From Cyclobacteriaceae bacterium (GTDB taxonomy: Bacteria; Bacteroidota; Bacteroidia; Cytophagales; Cyclobacteriaceae): a DNA stretch of 64,000 nucleotides. Where the stretch lies: positions 186,001-250,000 of the forward strand of contig JANQSI010000013.1 of assembly GCA_028284125.1 (NCBI GenBank), given 5' to 3'. The translations under genes and the position numbers were made by a program. How positions within the stretch are numbered: position 1 is the stretch's first letter; every line of letters begins with the position of its first letter. The notes beneath the pieces are model-generated. The model saw only the letters and a program-made list of their open reading frames with translations. It was not told where the DNA came from and made no database searches. Positions 8,502 to 17,476 of this stretch are shown here, in pieces.

Positions 8502-10163
8502 TCAATCTAAATCTACAGGATCATTGATATCTGATTTCGGAATCCAGATTCTAAATGTTGATCCTTTTCCAACTTCGCTTTCCAACGCCACAATACATCC
8601 ATTTTTTTCAAGCAATCCAAGGCTTAAACTTAACCCCAGACCAGTACCGACCTCCCCGCTTGTGCCAACAGATGATTTTTGAATTTCCTTGTTTAAAATA
8701 GAATCGACAACCTCCTGACTCATCCCAGCACCAGAATCTGTGATTTCTATAAGCACTGAATCGTCATCTTGAGAAGTTTCAGCTAAAACCTCGCCACCTG
8801 TATCGGTATATTTTAAAGCATTGTGTAGCAAATTTCTGATCGCAACTTGAAGGTGATTTTCGTCCATCCATCCATCTATTTCACAAAAGAGTTTCATTTT
8901 AAAATTGATCCCCTTTCCTTCGATCAATGTTTTATACAGGTTAGCATTTTCCTTAATCACCTCGTTAGCATCTACTTCACTTGGATAAGCGTTGATACCA
9001 CCCATTTGCATCCGTGCCCAATCCAACAATTCATCCAGCCGCTCTCGAAGTGAAGCCAGACGATCTTTTAACTCTCCTTGGTAGCTGATAAATTGATCTT
9101 TCGAGATGGCTTTATCATCACTGATATTTAAAAGGCTTTGGAAGAGGTTCAATGGACTCCTGATGTCATGTGCTATGATTGAAAATAGTTTATCCTTAGT
9201 CTCGCTTGTTCTCCTAAGTGATTCCTGAGCCTCAACTAATTCGGAAACATCGGCCACATAAATACTTATAGCATCTACTTTCCCATTTGAATTTTTTATT
9301 GGCACGTAGGTTCCCCTGGAATAAATAGTTTCCCCGGAGGGCAAGGTATCTCTTTCCAGAAATGAAACCGGTTCACCCTGCAATGCTTTTTCGAAGTTCA
9401 TCTGATGTGTATCCAGAATGTTATCTGGCAGAATCTTCGTTCGCTTTTTGCCGATAATCTCATCCTTTTCTAAACCAAAAAGGTCAGAGTAATGATGATT
9501 AGCTATTCTGTAATTCCCATTTCTATCCACCAGAGCCATATAAGCTGGCACATTATCCAGCAAAGAATAGAGTGTCTTTTCATGCTCATTGGTTTTTTCA
9601 ACAGCCCGAAGCAGCACTCTTTTAAAAAAATTAAGAAACAGGAAAAGAAGCCATGCAGCGAAAAGTAAATTCAGGACGATAATCAAAAATCCGATACCAT
9701 ATTCATCTCCCAAATACTCAACTCTGGCAACTTTGACGCCAAGCAAAATGAGGAATGTAATCCAGTAGCTATAATTTTTGATTTTTCCCTCTAGTAGTAA
9801 TAACGGAACAGCCATCAACGGAAAATAGATGTATTCAATGTTGGTATCCTGTTGTGTGAAAATTGAAACAGTGGAGAGAACTAGCAACATTATGTTCGAT
9901 AACACAATGAAATAAACTCCACCTGCTCGGTAATACCTATTGTGGTTCAAGTAGAAGACAAGCAGGAAAAAGAGGGATCCGATTAGACATGTTATTGCTA
10001 TCGCGTAGAGCTTGAAAAAAATGGTCACCAAACCCATGAATAATGCTCCACATATACAGAAAAAAGTAAGATAATTCGTGATCAGGATCTGCCGATACTG
10101 TAAAATGGGAACAGTAGTTTGAAGACCTATCTTTAGAATACGACTGATCAGACTTGAAGCCAT
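8502..10163 (-). CDS. PAS-domain sensor histidine kinase
   Basis: The 553-residue protein has about six hydrophobic membrane segments in the first 185 residues. A PAS domain follows (about 195-310, LYSLLDNVPAYMALVDRNGNY). Then come HisKA with the phosphoacceptor in FSIIAHDIRSPL (His332) and an HATPase domain with N, G1 and G2 boxes (NLLHNALKYT, DSGAGM, GTGLGLSL). It should sense a membrane or small-molecule cue and autophosphorylate. The gene lies 25 bases after a receiver-only response regulator, its likely partner. Confidence 0.93.
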   Translation of the reverse strand: MASSLISRILKIGLQTTVPILQYRQILITNYLTFFCICGALFMGLVTIFFKLYAIAITCLIGSLFFLLVFYLNHNRYYRAGGVYFIVLSNIMLLVLSTVSIFTQQDTNIEYIYFPLMAVPLLLLEGKIKNYSYWITFLILLGVKVARVEYLGDEYGIGFLIIVLNLLFAAWLLFLFLNFFKRVLLRAVEKTNEHEKTLYSLLDNVPAYMALVDRNGNYRIANHHYSDLFGLEKDEIIGKKRTKILPDNILDTHQMNFEKALQGEPVSFLERDTLPSGETIYSRGTYVPIKNSNGKVDAISIYVADVSELVEAQESLRRTSETKDKLFSIIAHDIRSPLNLFQSLLNISDDKAISKDQFISYQGELKDRLASLRERLDELLDWARMQMGGINAYPSEVDANEVIKENANLYKTLIEGKGINFKMKLFCEIDGWMDENHLQVAIRNLLHNALKYTDTGGEVLAETSQDDDSVLIEITDSGAGMSQEVVDSILNKEIQKSSVGTSGEVGTGLGLSLSLGLLEKNGCIVALESEVGKGSTFRIWIPKSDINDPVDLD

Positions 10164-10188
10164 ATGTTAACTAATCGATCTGCGAATG

Positions 10189-10551
10189 TTAAACCGCATT
10201 AATGCACTCGTAGATGGCATTAACCAATTGATCGGCACTTCTGAGCGGTTTTTGTATGAACTCAACATACTCTATATCGTAATTCTCCATCACTTCTTCT
10301 CCGTGGCTGGTAATTACAATGGTTCTAGGTTTATGATCAGTCATTTCTAGAATCTCTGGACCTTCCAAGCCAGAAATATTGACATCTAGCAATAGAATAT
10401 CCGGTTTATCCAACTCTAACCTCTTTGCCGCGTCCACGGTATTATCGCATATTCCTATTACATCTATTTCAGGAACTTTCACGGCGATGCTTTCCAAAAT
10501 ATCAGCGAAAGCTTTATCGTCTTCAATAATTAGACAGGTGAATTTGCTCAT
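10189..10551 (-). CDS. Receiver-only (CheY-like) response regulator
   Basis: The 120-residue protein is a single receiver domain with the acidic pair Asp11-Asp12, the phosphorylation site Asp56 in LLLDVNISG, a VITSH switch strand and the conserved Lys in FIQKPL. It has no output domain, so it probably acts by protein contact or in a phosphorelay. It is the first gene of a pair with the PAS kinase 25 bases downstream. Confidence 0.92.
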   Translation of the reverse strand: MSKFTCLIIEDDKAFADILESIAVKVPEIDVIGICDNTVDAAKRLELDKPDILLLDVNISGLEGPEILEMTDHKPRTIVITSHGEEVMENYDIEYVEFIQKPLRSADQLVNAIYECINAV

Positions 10552-10717
10552 ACTAAACTGGCTTCAAACCTAAGTTAATAAGATTTTTATGGAGTCCACA
10601 TTTCTACCAAATAAGTTTTTTCACCGATGAAAAAAGTACCTTTTACTTATTTACGTTCTTTTTGGTAAAAGTGGATTTCTGTAGTAGAAATTAGGACTAA
10701 ATAGTCTTCTTAAAGAG

Positions 10718-11104
10718 CTAAAGAAGCGTGATTTCTTTTGAGCCTTTTTTAGCCACTGCTTCAATTTCAATGCCACATCCAAAGTGCAATTCTGGCACTG
10801 GGACAACGACACGAGCAGGTCTGTGATCTTTAAAGAAACTGGCATATATCGAATTTACCTCGTCCCATTTCTCAACCCCTACAATATAGATTCTCATCTG
10901 AATCACATCTTTTTTCGAGCATTCATTTGCTTCAAGAATTTTTTCCAATTTTCCCAGCACGCATTTTACCTCATCAGAAAAGGTAGATGGAACCACACCG
11001 TTCTCAATTGGCAGCTGTCCTGAAACAAACATCAGATCTCCAAAAACAGCAGCGTGACTATAATGGCCATTCGGTGGTGGCAAATTTGCGCCTTGATCAC
11101 TCAT
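10718..11104 (-). CDS. RidA-family protein
   Basis: The 128-residue protein matches the RidA/YjgF/UK114 fold (YSHAAVFGDLMFVSGQLP near the start, RIYIV, RPARVVVPVPEL near the end). RidA deaminases remove reactive enamine or imine intermediates released by PLP enzymes. The arginine in RPARVVV is in the usual carboxylate-binding position. It lies 26 bases downstream of a peptidase-like gene that follows a transporter and an aminotransferase, so a housekeeping role for that operon is plausible. Confidence 0.93.
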   Translation of the reverse strand: MSDQGANLPPPNGHYSHAAVFGDLMFVSGQLPIENGVVPSTFSDEVKCVLGKLEKILEANECSKKDVIQMRIYIVGVEKWDEVNSIYASFFKDHRPARVVVPVPELHFGCGIEIEAVAKKGSKEITLL

Positions 11105-11130
11105 TTTTTAATATGGTTAATTGGTACGAA

Positions 11131-12720
11131 TCATTTATCCATCAAAGTGACATCCTCCGGTAGGCTTTGAAGATGCTTTTGGGCCTTATCCAGTAGCATT
11201 CGCTTGTAGGTTAGGTAATTGTCTCTGGTCACGGGAATATATTCGTCAACCATGGATGGATTGCCTTCGGCTATTTGTCCATTGGGTCGAATCGTATGAC
11301 CAATATCCCACATAAAGCTGGTGACTGGTTTATCCGTGCCAGGAAATTTCAAAACTTCCATCCATTCCCAGGTATTGCTGTAGCCACCGTCTTGCATTCC
11401 AATGGTATGCCCCAAATCATTGTCATTGATCATGGCGGCAAATTGCGTAAGATGAGAACCTCCTCTTGGACCAAACATCACCACCATTTTTCCAGTGAAA
11501 TGTTTCTCCGCCGGCTGCATAATCCAGTCGGAATAGTATGGAAGGTGCGCACATTTGAAAGGTGTGTTATTGCTGTATTCTTGTCCAGCCGCCAATCCTT
11601 TTAAGACTGGTCCGTTCAGCCATTCGATCGCATAAGATCCATCATCTTCTGTTTCCCGACTGTCGTGATCCATCTGTGCTTGTCGTTTGACATAACGATC
11701 CGTATAAGCAGAAATAAACTGATAAGTAATATCACTCAGCTTGAGATTTCCCCCAGTTGTTTTAAATGGTTTTGGGCTCAGACGAGCCAACGCATACGCA
11801 CCCTGACTCCCGCCACGTGCATCGATGGCATCAATGATTAAGTCATAACTCAAAGCATTATTTTGCTCAGCCCATTCTACTAAAGCATCAGATGCTTCCG
11901 GAAGGTCTCTTCTGAATCCATACCACCAAAGGACTAGTGTTTTGTTTGAAGGATCAGCTGGTTTGTAAAGCTCAAAGCTCTCAAACTCAAATGAAGTCAC
12001 TTTTTCATACCCTGGATAATCCCGGATAAAAACTCCGTATTTCCAATCAACCTCTTCTAAATATGGAAGTGTTACTGAATACTCTCTTCCTTTCCGGGGC
12101 TTTAGTGTCAACGTCACTTCGTCTTTGAAAAAAGATGGTGGGAGATCTCTGTTCTTTATTGTCAATCGTTGAGCCATGTTCTTTATGAAATTCTCATTCG
12201 TGGAATGACGGATATACACTTTAGCTCTGTTGAGATATGATTCGATTTCTTCATCATTGATTTTGATTAATTGATCTCCAATGGCTGGAATTTTAGTCGA
12301 GTGAGACTTGATGTCTTTATCTAAATCTGCAACAAACAAGAAAGGGTTGGTTGTATCACTGAAATCTACATCGAATCTGACTGGAGCTGTACCTTGATTA
12401 ATCACGGGCAAGTCCAATCCACCCTTTACTTTGCCAACTGAAAGATGACGGTCACGTCGAGCCGCACTGAGTTTCGTTAAGGCGTAAAACAGTTTTTCAT
12501 CGGTATCCGCATTGATCACTTCATCCTTCAAAGCCATCATTTCTTGCATGGGATTATACCCTAATCTTTCTTCCTTTATCGGCGACCATGCCTCTCTGAT
12601 TTTAGTTTTTTCGATGATGTAATCAAATAAGGCTTCTCTATCTTGTTTGGTGCCTGCATTTTGAGCACTGGTTTCGAACAAGAGAAAAAAGAGTAGAAAT
12701 AGCGTGGTTATCTTTTTCAT
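11131..12720 (-). CDS. Secreted S41-like peptidase-related protein
   Basis: The 529-residue protein has a signal peptide (LLFETSAQ). A PDZ-like segment (IPAIGDQLIKINDEEIESY) is followed by a C-terminal alpha/beta region resembling the tail-specific protease fold (YDLIIDAIDARGGSQG; MVVMFGPRGGSHLTQFAAMI). A Ser in GGSHLTQ lies roughly where S41 enzymes have their nucleophile, but I cannot confirm the Ser-Lys pair. It may be an active periplasmic peptidase or a degenerate member. Its start overlaps the symporter stop by 4 bases, so the two are co-transcribed and probably translationally coupled. Confidence 0.75.
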   Translation of the reverse strand: MKKITTLFLLFFLLFETSAQNAGTKQDREALFDYIIEKTKIREAWSPIKEERLGYNPMQEMMALKDEVINADTDEKLFYALTKLSAARRDRHLSVGKVKGGLDLPVINQGTAPVRFDVDFSDTTNPFLFVADLDKDIKSHSTKIPAIGDQLIKINDEEIESYLNRAKVYIRHSTNENFIKNMAQRLTIKNRDLPPSFFKDEVTLTLKPRKGREYSVTLPYLEEVDWKYGVFIRDYPGYEKVTSFEFESFELYKPADPSNKTLVLWWYGFRRDLPEASDALVEWAEQNNALSYDLIIDAIDARGGSQGAYALARLSPKPFKTTGGNLKLSDITYQFISAYTDRYVKRQAQMDHDSRETEDDGSYAIEWLNGPVLKGLAAGQEYSNNTPFKCAHLPYYSDWIMQPAEKHFTGKMVVMFGPRGGSHLTQFAAMINDNDLGHTIGMQDGGYSNTWEWMEVLKFPGTDKPVTSFMWDIGHTIRPNGQIAEGNPSMVDEYIPVTRDNYLTYKRMLLDKAQKHLQSLPEDVTLMDK

Positions 12721-13949
12721 GATTCGTTGTTTTCAGTTTCGTAATTGGGAACCCATTGTTTTTCAAGTTTTGAAACTACTGTCGTTGCGACCATATCGCC
12801 CATGCAATTCACTGTTGTATTTCCCATGTCGATCAATCGGTAAATTCCTCCAAGAACTGCCACAATTTCCAGCGGAAGATTAAATGCCTGAGCAAAGAGC
12901 ATAGCAGCAACTAAACCTCCACCTGGAGTCCCTGCAGAGCCTTCGGAAATGAGTAACCCGACAACCACAATCTGTACCATTTGTGGGAATGTGAAAGTGA
13001 TCCCAATCGCTTGGGCAGTGAAAATTAATATGGCTGCCAACATGATTGATGTTCCATCCTTATTGAACTGAGCGCCAAGTGGAAGTGTGAATGAGAATAT
13101 TTTTTTGGGAAGTTGGAGTTTTTTTTCAGCAATCTCCAATGAGACTGCCAAACTCGCGAGACTGCTGCATGTGGCTGCCGTAGTTGCATATAAAGGTGCT
13201 GTTTGTTTAAGAAACCAGTGTGGTCTGATTCTGCCAACAACACTTACCACAGTCATGTAAAAGAGAACCATGATGAAAAGCCCCAAATAGACGCTTCCGA
13301 TGAATCCTGCCAACGAACCAACAATTCTGGTTCCGTACTCACCAAATGTAGCGGCCATCAATGCGCCCAATCCCAGAGGAGATGCTTTCAAAATAAGTTC
13401 TACTAACCTTCGCATGAGTTCTGATATTTTTTCAAATCCAGTTTGAAACCATTCCTTCTTTTCTTCAGGCAAGTACAGGACAACCATCCCAAGTAGCACA
13501 GCAAAAACGACTATTTGAATCAGGTTGCCTTCCGCGAAAGATTTGAAAATATTGGTGGGAACCATTTGCATCAAAATGACTCCCAGCTCCGGCATTTCTC
13601 CAATATTCGTGGGCGTTTCGCCTTTCAGTGCCATCCCAACTCCAGATTTCGTGAAGCTCATGATCACAATACCCACGATGATTGCCAATGAAGTCGATAT
13701 CAGGTAATAGACAAAGACTTTCACTCCAACTTTTCCAAAAGCACCAACACTTCCAATGGAGGAAATTCCGGAAACCAGATTGAAAAAGACCAACGGAATG
13801 GCGGACATGATGAGTAATTGTAGGAAAATCTCTCCGATTGGTTTTAGGAAAAGTACCTCTTTACCAAAAGCAAGGCCAACTAAACTACCAACCAGCATCC
13901 AGATCAAAACTCGAGTGGCAAATGATATTTTAAAGTAGTGTTTCAACAT
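12717..13949 (-). CDS. Dicarboxylate/amino acid:cation symporter (SDF family)
   Basis: The 410-residue integral membrane protein has the GltP/DctA-type architecture of about eight transmembrane helices and two re-entrant hairpins. Family motifs are visible: ATTAATCSSLASLAVS in hairpin 1, NKDGTSIML in helix 7, SAGTPGGG in hairpin 2 and DMGNTTVN in helix 8. It should import C4-dicarboxylates or acidic/neutral amino acids with Na+ or H+. It lies 15 bases behind an aminotransferase gene, which suggests uptake of an amino acid that is then transaminated. Confidence 0.93.
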   Translation of the reverse strand: MLKHYFKISFATRVLIWMLVGSLVGLAFGKEVLFLKPIGEIFLQLLIMSAIPLVFFNLVSGISSIGSVGAFGKVGVKVFVYYLISTSLAIIVGIVIMSFTKSGVGMALKGETPTNIGEMPELGVILMQMVPTNIFKSFAEGNLIQIVVFAVLLGMVVLYLPEEKKEWFQTGFEKISELMRRLVELILKASPLGLGALMAATFGEYGTRIVGSLAGFIGSVYLGLFIMVLFYMTVVSVVGRIRPHWFLKQTAPLYATTAATCSSLASLAVSLEIAEKKLQLPKKIFSFTLPLGAQFNKDGTSIMLAAILIFTAQAIGITFTFPQMVQIVVVGLLISEGSAGTPGGGLVAAMLFAQAFNLPLEIVAVLGGIYRLIDMGNTTVNCMGDMVATTVVSKLEKQWVPNYETENNES

Positions 13950-13964
13950 AAAAGGACTTTCAAA

Positions 13965-15146
13965 TTACAAATCCTTGACAAATTCTCGGATTCCTTTTAA
14001 TCCAGCGTTTATCTCATCCCAGGATTTGACGCATGTAACACGGACATAATTCTCTCCCTGCTTTCCAAATGAGCTTCCAGGAATTAAGGCTACCTGCTTT
14101 TCTTCAAGCAGTCTTTCACAAAATTGTTCGGAGCTAATTCCTAACTTGGAAATATCCATCCAACCGTAAAAGCCGCCTTCAGGTGTATAGCATTTTAGTC
14201 CTTCGATTTTGTCCAATGAAGTGGTGAAGTGAGCCACTTTTTCTTCCCACTGTTTCCAATAATCCAATACCTCATCTTTTGGTGGCTCGCCAAAGGCGGT
14301 AATTGCTCCAGCCTGAACGAATGAACTTGCACAAGTAATCAAGTGCTGCTGTAGCTTGGTCATTTGCTCAATTTTCCTTGGACTCGCATGTGCAAAGCCA
14401 ATCCGCCACCCTCCCATCGAGAAGCTTTTTGTCAAACTCATCAAAGTGATGGTTCGCTCTGCCATTCCAGGCAATGTAGCTAGATTGACGTGACGCCTTG
14501 CATCCCATGTCATGCGTTCGTACGGTTCATCCGTGATGACGGTGAGATTATGTTTGATTGCAACTTTGGCTATCTCTTCAAGATCTTCTTTTGTGTGAAC
14601 AACTCCTGTTGGATTCTGTGGAGTACATAGGATGACCGCACGAGTTTTATCAGTAATCACCGATTCTAACTGCTTACCTTTCCATCGGAAATCATTGCTC
14701 TCTAGCAGTGGGACAGCAACATAATTTCCTCCGAGATAATCAATCGTTTGTTTGTAGCTAACAAAGCACGGATCTTCAACGATCACCTCATCTCCAGGAT
14801 TTAAAAGTGTCAACAAAGAGATGACTAGACCTTGCTTGCAGCCCATTGTGGCGACAATCTCGGATTCAGGATCTGCGTCAATTCCATTTTCCCTGGCCAA
14901 TTTTCTGGCACAAGCCTTTCGATAATCTAACGTCCCCTGCCCCATCGTCTGATGCGTATCACCGGCTTCCATGGCCTTTGTAGCAGCATCAATTACATAG
15001 CGCGGAGTATGTTCAAATGCTCTTCCGGCTGAAAAATCATAAACCTCATGACCAGCTTCTCTGAGTCGTTTCACTTTGTCAGCAATGCCAACAGTTGTGG
15101 AAGGTGCTGACTGAACAACCCGATCAGATAATATCGTTTCAATCAT
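13965..15146 (-). CDS. PLP-dependent class I aminotransferase
   Basis: The 393-residue fold-type I enzyme has the aspartate-aminotransferase-like signature: CTPQNPTG, the TDEPYE cofactor aspartate and the Schiff-base lysine in SLTKSFSMGGWRIG. The Arg in YVRVTCVKS is the usual alpha-carboxylate anchor. Substrate specificity cannot be read. It heads a set of genes (aminotransferase, symporter, S41-like, RidA) spaced by -4 to 26 bases, consistent with amino-acid uptake and catabolism. Confidence 0.92.
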   Translation of the reverse strand: MIETILSDRVVQSAPSTTVGIADKVKRLREAGHEVYDFSAGRAFEHTPRYVIDAATKAMEAGDTHQTMGQGTLDYRKACARKLARENGIDADPESEIVATMGCKQGLVISLLTLLNPGDEVIVEDPCFVSYKQTIDYLGGNYVAVPLLESNDFRWKGKQLESVITDKTRAVILCTPQNPTGVVHTKEDLEEIAKVAIKHNLTVITDEPYERMTWDARRHVNLATLPGMAERTITLMSLTKSFSMGGWRIGFAHASPRKIEQMTKLQQHLITCASSFVQAGAITAFGEPPKDEVLDYWKQWEEKVAHFTTSLDKIEGLKCYTPEGGFYGWMDISKLGISSEQFCERLLEEKQVALIPGSSFGKQGENYVRVTCVKSWDEINAGLKGIREFVKDL

Positions 15147-15201
15147 GGTATTCCTAAGGTACTATATACCTGGGTGAATCCATGAATGGACTCATCTTGA
15201 A

Positions 15202-15426
15202 TCACTTCTTCACGAGCCCGAATCTAAACTTGTACCATGCTCTTTCATGTAAATAGTAAAATATCATTTTAAGTGCTGATTCTGCTACCGCAATTCCAGT
15301 CGCATTTTCCAAGGCCTGTGGATGGTCTTGAAAAAATATTAGAGCCAGCAAAAAAGTAGTGCCTGAAGCAATTACTCTCCATGTGATCGCTTTGGCTATA
15401 TGTCTTAGTCGACTTTGATCTTTCAT
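15202..15426 (-). CDS. DUF2061 small membrane protein
   Basis: The 74-residue protein has two hydrophobic segments separated by a short loop and the family pattern R(H)IAKAITWRVIASGTTFL...HERAWYKFRFG. DUF2061 proteins often sit next to sulfate-assimilation genes; the biochemical role is not established. Here it closes the sulfite reductase-cobA-met8-cysH series, 37 bases after cysH. A 55-base gap separates it from the aminotransferase gene. Confidence 0.85.
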   Translation of the reverse strand: MKDQSRLRHIAKAITWRVIASGTTFLLALIFFQDHPQALENATGIAVAESALKMIFYYLHERAWYKFRFGLVKK

Positions 15427-15463
15427 TTTAGTTTAAGTCAAGTGTGAAAAAATAAATGGCGGA

Positions 15464-16135
15464 TTAAGTATGTAATCCGCACTCAGTTTTGGCACTATTG
15501 AGCCATCTTCCCTCTCGTCCTTCTCCTTTGGCAGTACAATGCGCACATCCAATCGAACCGTAACCCTGGTAAATCAATGGGTTGAAGGGTAATTCATAAA
15601 TCGTAGCATATGTTTCCACTTCTTCGGAAGTCATGTCTATGATTGGATGAAACTTCAGTAGGTCTTCTTTCGGCTCAAAAATTCTTAATTGCTCTCGGTT
15701 TGCATTTTGATACTTCATCAAACCAGACAACCAGACATCTTTACCTTCTCGTAATTTTTCAGTTGGACTTACTTTGTTAATAAAGCAACACAAATCAGGG
15801 TTATACTTCCATGATTGATTTTGTCTGGTAAAAGCATGATGATTTTTTGGACTCGAGGCGTCAATGACATTCAAATTCAATTGATTGGCCATTTGCTCCT
15901 TGTACCTAAGTGTTTCTTGAAACAAGTAACCTGTGTTCACAAAGTAAATTGGATGGTCTGGTGCAACTCGACTTACCATGTGCAGCAAGATTGCCGAAGT
16001 AGCCCCGAAGGATGAAGTGACCAGGATTTTATCATGATCAAATTCATTGAATACTCGTTCTACACGCTCAATCCCAGTGAGGCTCTCGTGCTCTATATTC
16101 AGATCATCTAATGTTATGTTTTGTACTAACTCCAT
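15464..16135 (-). CDS. cysH: Phosphoadenylyl/adenylyl-sulfate reductase
   Basis: The 223-residue enzyme reduces activated sulfate to sulfite. It carries the iron-sulfur signature CC...CxxC (Cys116, Cys117, Cys197, Cys200) and the catalytic Cys219 in the C-terminal ECGLH. The four cluster cysteines mark the assimilatory APS-reductase-like branch, so APS rather than PAPS is the likely substrate. The nucleotide-binding loop SSFGATSA is visible near residue 42. It follows the met8-like gene by 3 bases. The sulfate-activation genes cysD/N are not in this window. Confidence 0.94.
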   Translation of the reverse strand: MELVQNITLDDLNIEHESLTGIERVERVFNEFDHDKILVTSSFGATSAILLHMVSRVAPDHPIYFVNTGYLFQETLRYKEQMANQLNLNVIDASSPKNHHAFTRQNQSWKYNPDLCCFINKVSPTEKLREGKDVWLSGLMKYQNANREQLRIFEPKEDLLKFHPIIDMTSEEVETYATIYELPFNPLIYQGYGSIGCAHCTAKGEGREGRWLNSAKTECGLHT

Positions 16136-16138
16136 TGC

Positions 16139-16717
16139 TTAGTCCACTAATGTTTTGGTTAATTCATTTAAGGTTTTGACTTTCTCTGAAAAATCGCCAT
16201 CCAATCGGTCTCTGAATTTTTTGAGAATATCCAATAGTTCTTCTGTTTCTTCCGGAACGGCCTCCTCCAGCAACTCTCGAAATCTTTTGGCGAAAGTTGG
16301 AGATTTTCCATTGGTACTTATGCCAATCTTAAGATCTCCCCGTTTGACGGTTGAGCCCAAATAGAAATCACATAAATCTGGAGTATCAGCAACATTCAGT
16401 AAAACACCTAACGCCGAAGCATGTACACGAATATCACGATGAAGTAAGTGATCATCCGTGGCAAGAATGGCAATGTCTGACCATGAAAGGTCCTCCATTC
16501 TGTATTTTCTTCGAACTAATTCAATTGTCACTGAATTGGCAGCTAGGACCTCTATATCAGTAGAAATCTCAGGTGCCACGATTCTAACCTTAGCATCCGG
16601 ATCGTTTTTCAACAACGCTTCGAGTTTCTCCAAACCTACGTTTCCACCACCAACTATTAACACTCGCAGTTGTTGCAGTTTTAGAAAAATTGGAAACAAA
16701 ACATTGCCGTTACTCAT
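16139..16717 (-). CDS. Precorrin-2 dehydrogenase / sirohydrochlorin ferrochelatase (Met8-like)
   Basis: The 192-residue protein has an N-terminal Rossmann fold (RVLIVGGGNVGLEKLEAL), an ATDDHLLHRDI segment carrying the catalytic aspartate region, and NVADTPDLCDFYLGS. This matches the Met8/CysG N-terminal domain. It oxidises precorrin-2 and inserts iron to make siroheme, the cofactor of the sulfite reductase in the same operon. Its first codon overlaps the cobA stop by 4 bases. At about 190 residues it is the usual single-domain form. Confidence 0.93.
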   Translation of the reverse strand: MSNGNVLFPIFLKLQQLRVLIVGGGNVGLEKLEALLKNDPDAKVRIVAPEISTDIEVLAANSVTIELVRRKYRMEDLSWSDIAILATDDHLLHRDIRVHASALGVLLNVADTPDLCDFYLGSTVKRGDLKIGISTNGKSPTFAKRFRELLEEAVPEETEELLDILKKFRDRLDGDFSEKVKTLNELTKTLVD

Positions 16718-17472
16718 GCGATTTCTTGTAGTTCTAGTTTTGGATAAAGTGTTTTGGAATTGGCCTCAGATGCTCCTTCACCAAAAATTAATAGTGCTGG
16801 CGCAGCTGGTTTTTCTTGTTCGGCTTTTTCTAAAATATCATCGACAGTGCCACTGACTACTTTTCCATTCTCAAGGGATCCATTGCTCACGATTGCCACT
16901 GGAAGGTCGCCTCTTCCAGCTGCTTGATATGCATCAACCACACGATCTAGTTTTCCCAACCCCATAAAAATGATTGCGGTCGGAGCATACTTGGCCGCAT
17001 GGATTACTTCATCGCTTAAAACTCCATCCGAAGTGGTGGCCGTCAGAACAGTGAAACTTTGATTCACACCCCGACAGGTCAAAGGAATTCCGTAGTAACC
17101 CGGAAGCATAACGCTGCTAATGCCGATCACCACATCGGTTTCCAATCCGAAACTTTGTGCATAATTCAACTCCTCGAATCCTCTTGCAAAAACGAATGGA
17201 TCTCCTCCTTTTAGTCGAACCACATGCCCATGACGTTTAGCTTTTTCAACAATCAACCGGTTGATGGTTGTTTGAGAAACACTTGCTCTTCCCGCTCTTT
17301 TTCCTACAGGAATGTGAATGGCTTGTGGTGCATATTGAAGCAACTCTGGATCAACCAATGCATCGTAAAGAACAACATCGGCTCGTTGCAAAGCCTTAAC
17401 TCCTTTGATCGTGATCAATTCTGGATCTCCTGGACCAGCACCAACTAACGTCAATTTTGGATTTATTCTCAT
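16714..17472 (-). CDS. cobA: Uroporphyrinogen-III C-methyltransferase
   Basis: The 252-residue SAM-dependent enzyme makes precorrin-2, the first dedicated step to siroheme. Motifs are VGAGPGDPELITIKG, DVVLYDALV, VRLKGGDPFVFARGFEE and GIPLTCRG, all characteristic of SUMT. It starts 4 bases after the sulfite reductase stop and overlaps the met8-like gene. The pathway from uroporphyrinogen III to siroheme is therefore encoded between the two siroheme-using steps of sulfate assimilation. Confidence 0.95.
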   Translation of the reverse strand: MRINPKLTLVGAGPGDPELITIKGVKALQRADVVLYDALVDPELLQYAPQAIHIPVGKRAGRASVSQTTINRLIVEKAKRHGHVVRLKGGDPFVFARGFEELNYAQSFGLETDVVIGISSVMLPGYYGIPLTCRGVNQSFTVLTATTSDGVLSDEVIHAAKYAPTAIIFMGLGKLDRVVDAYQAAGRGDLPVAIVSNGSLENGKVVSGTVDDILEKAEQEKPAAPALLIFGEGASEANSKTLYPKLELQEIA

Positions 17473-17476
17473 GACA

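Noticed and set aside
10651-10845. 64-codon reading frame on the minus strand overlapping the RidA gene
   Set aside because: It overlaps the conserved C-terminus of RidA in another frame and has no ribosome site or recognisable protein pattern.
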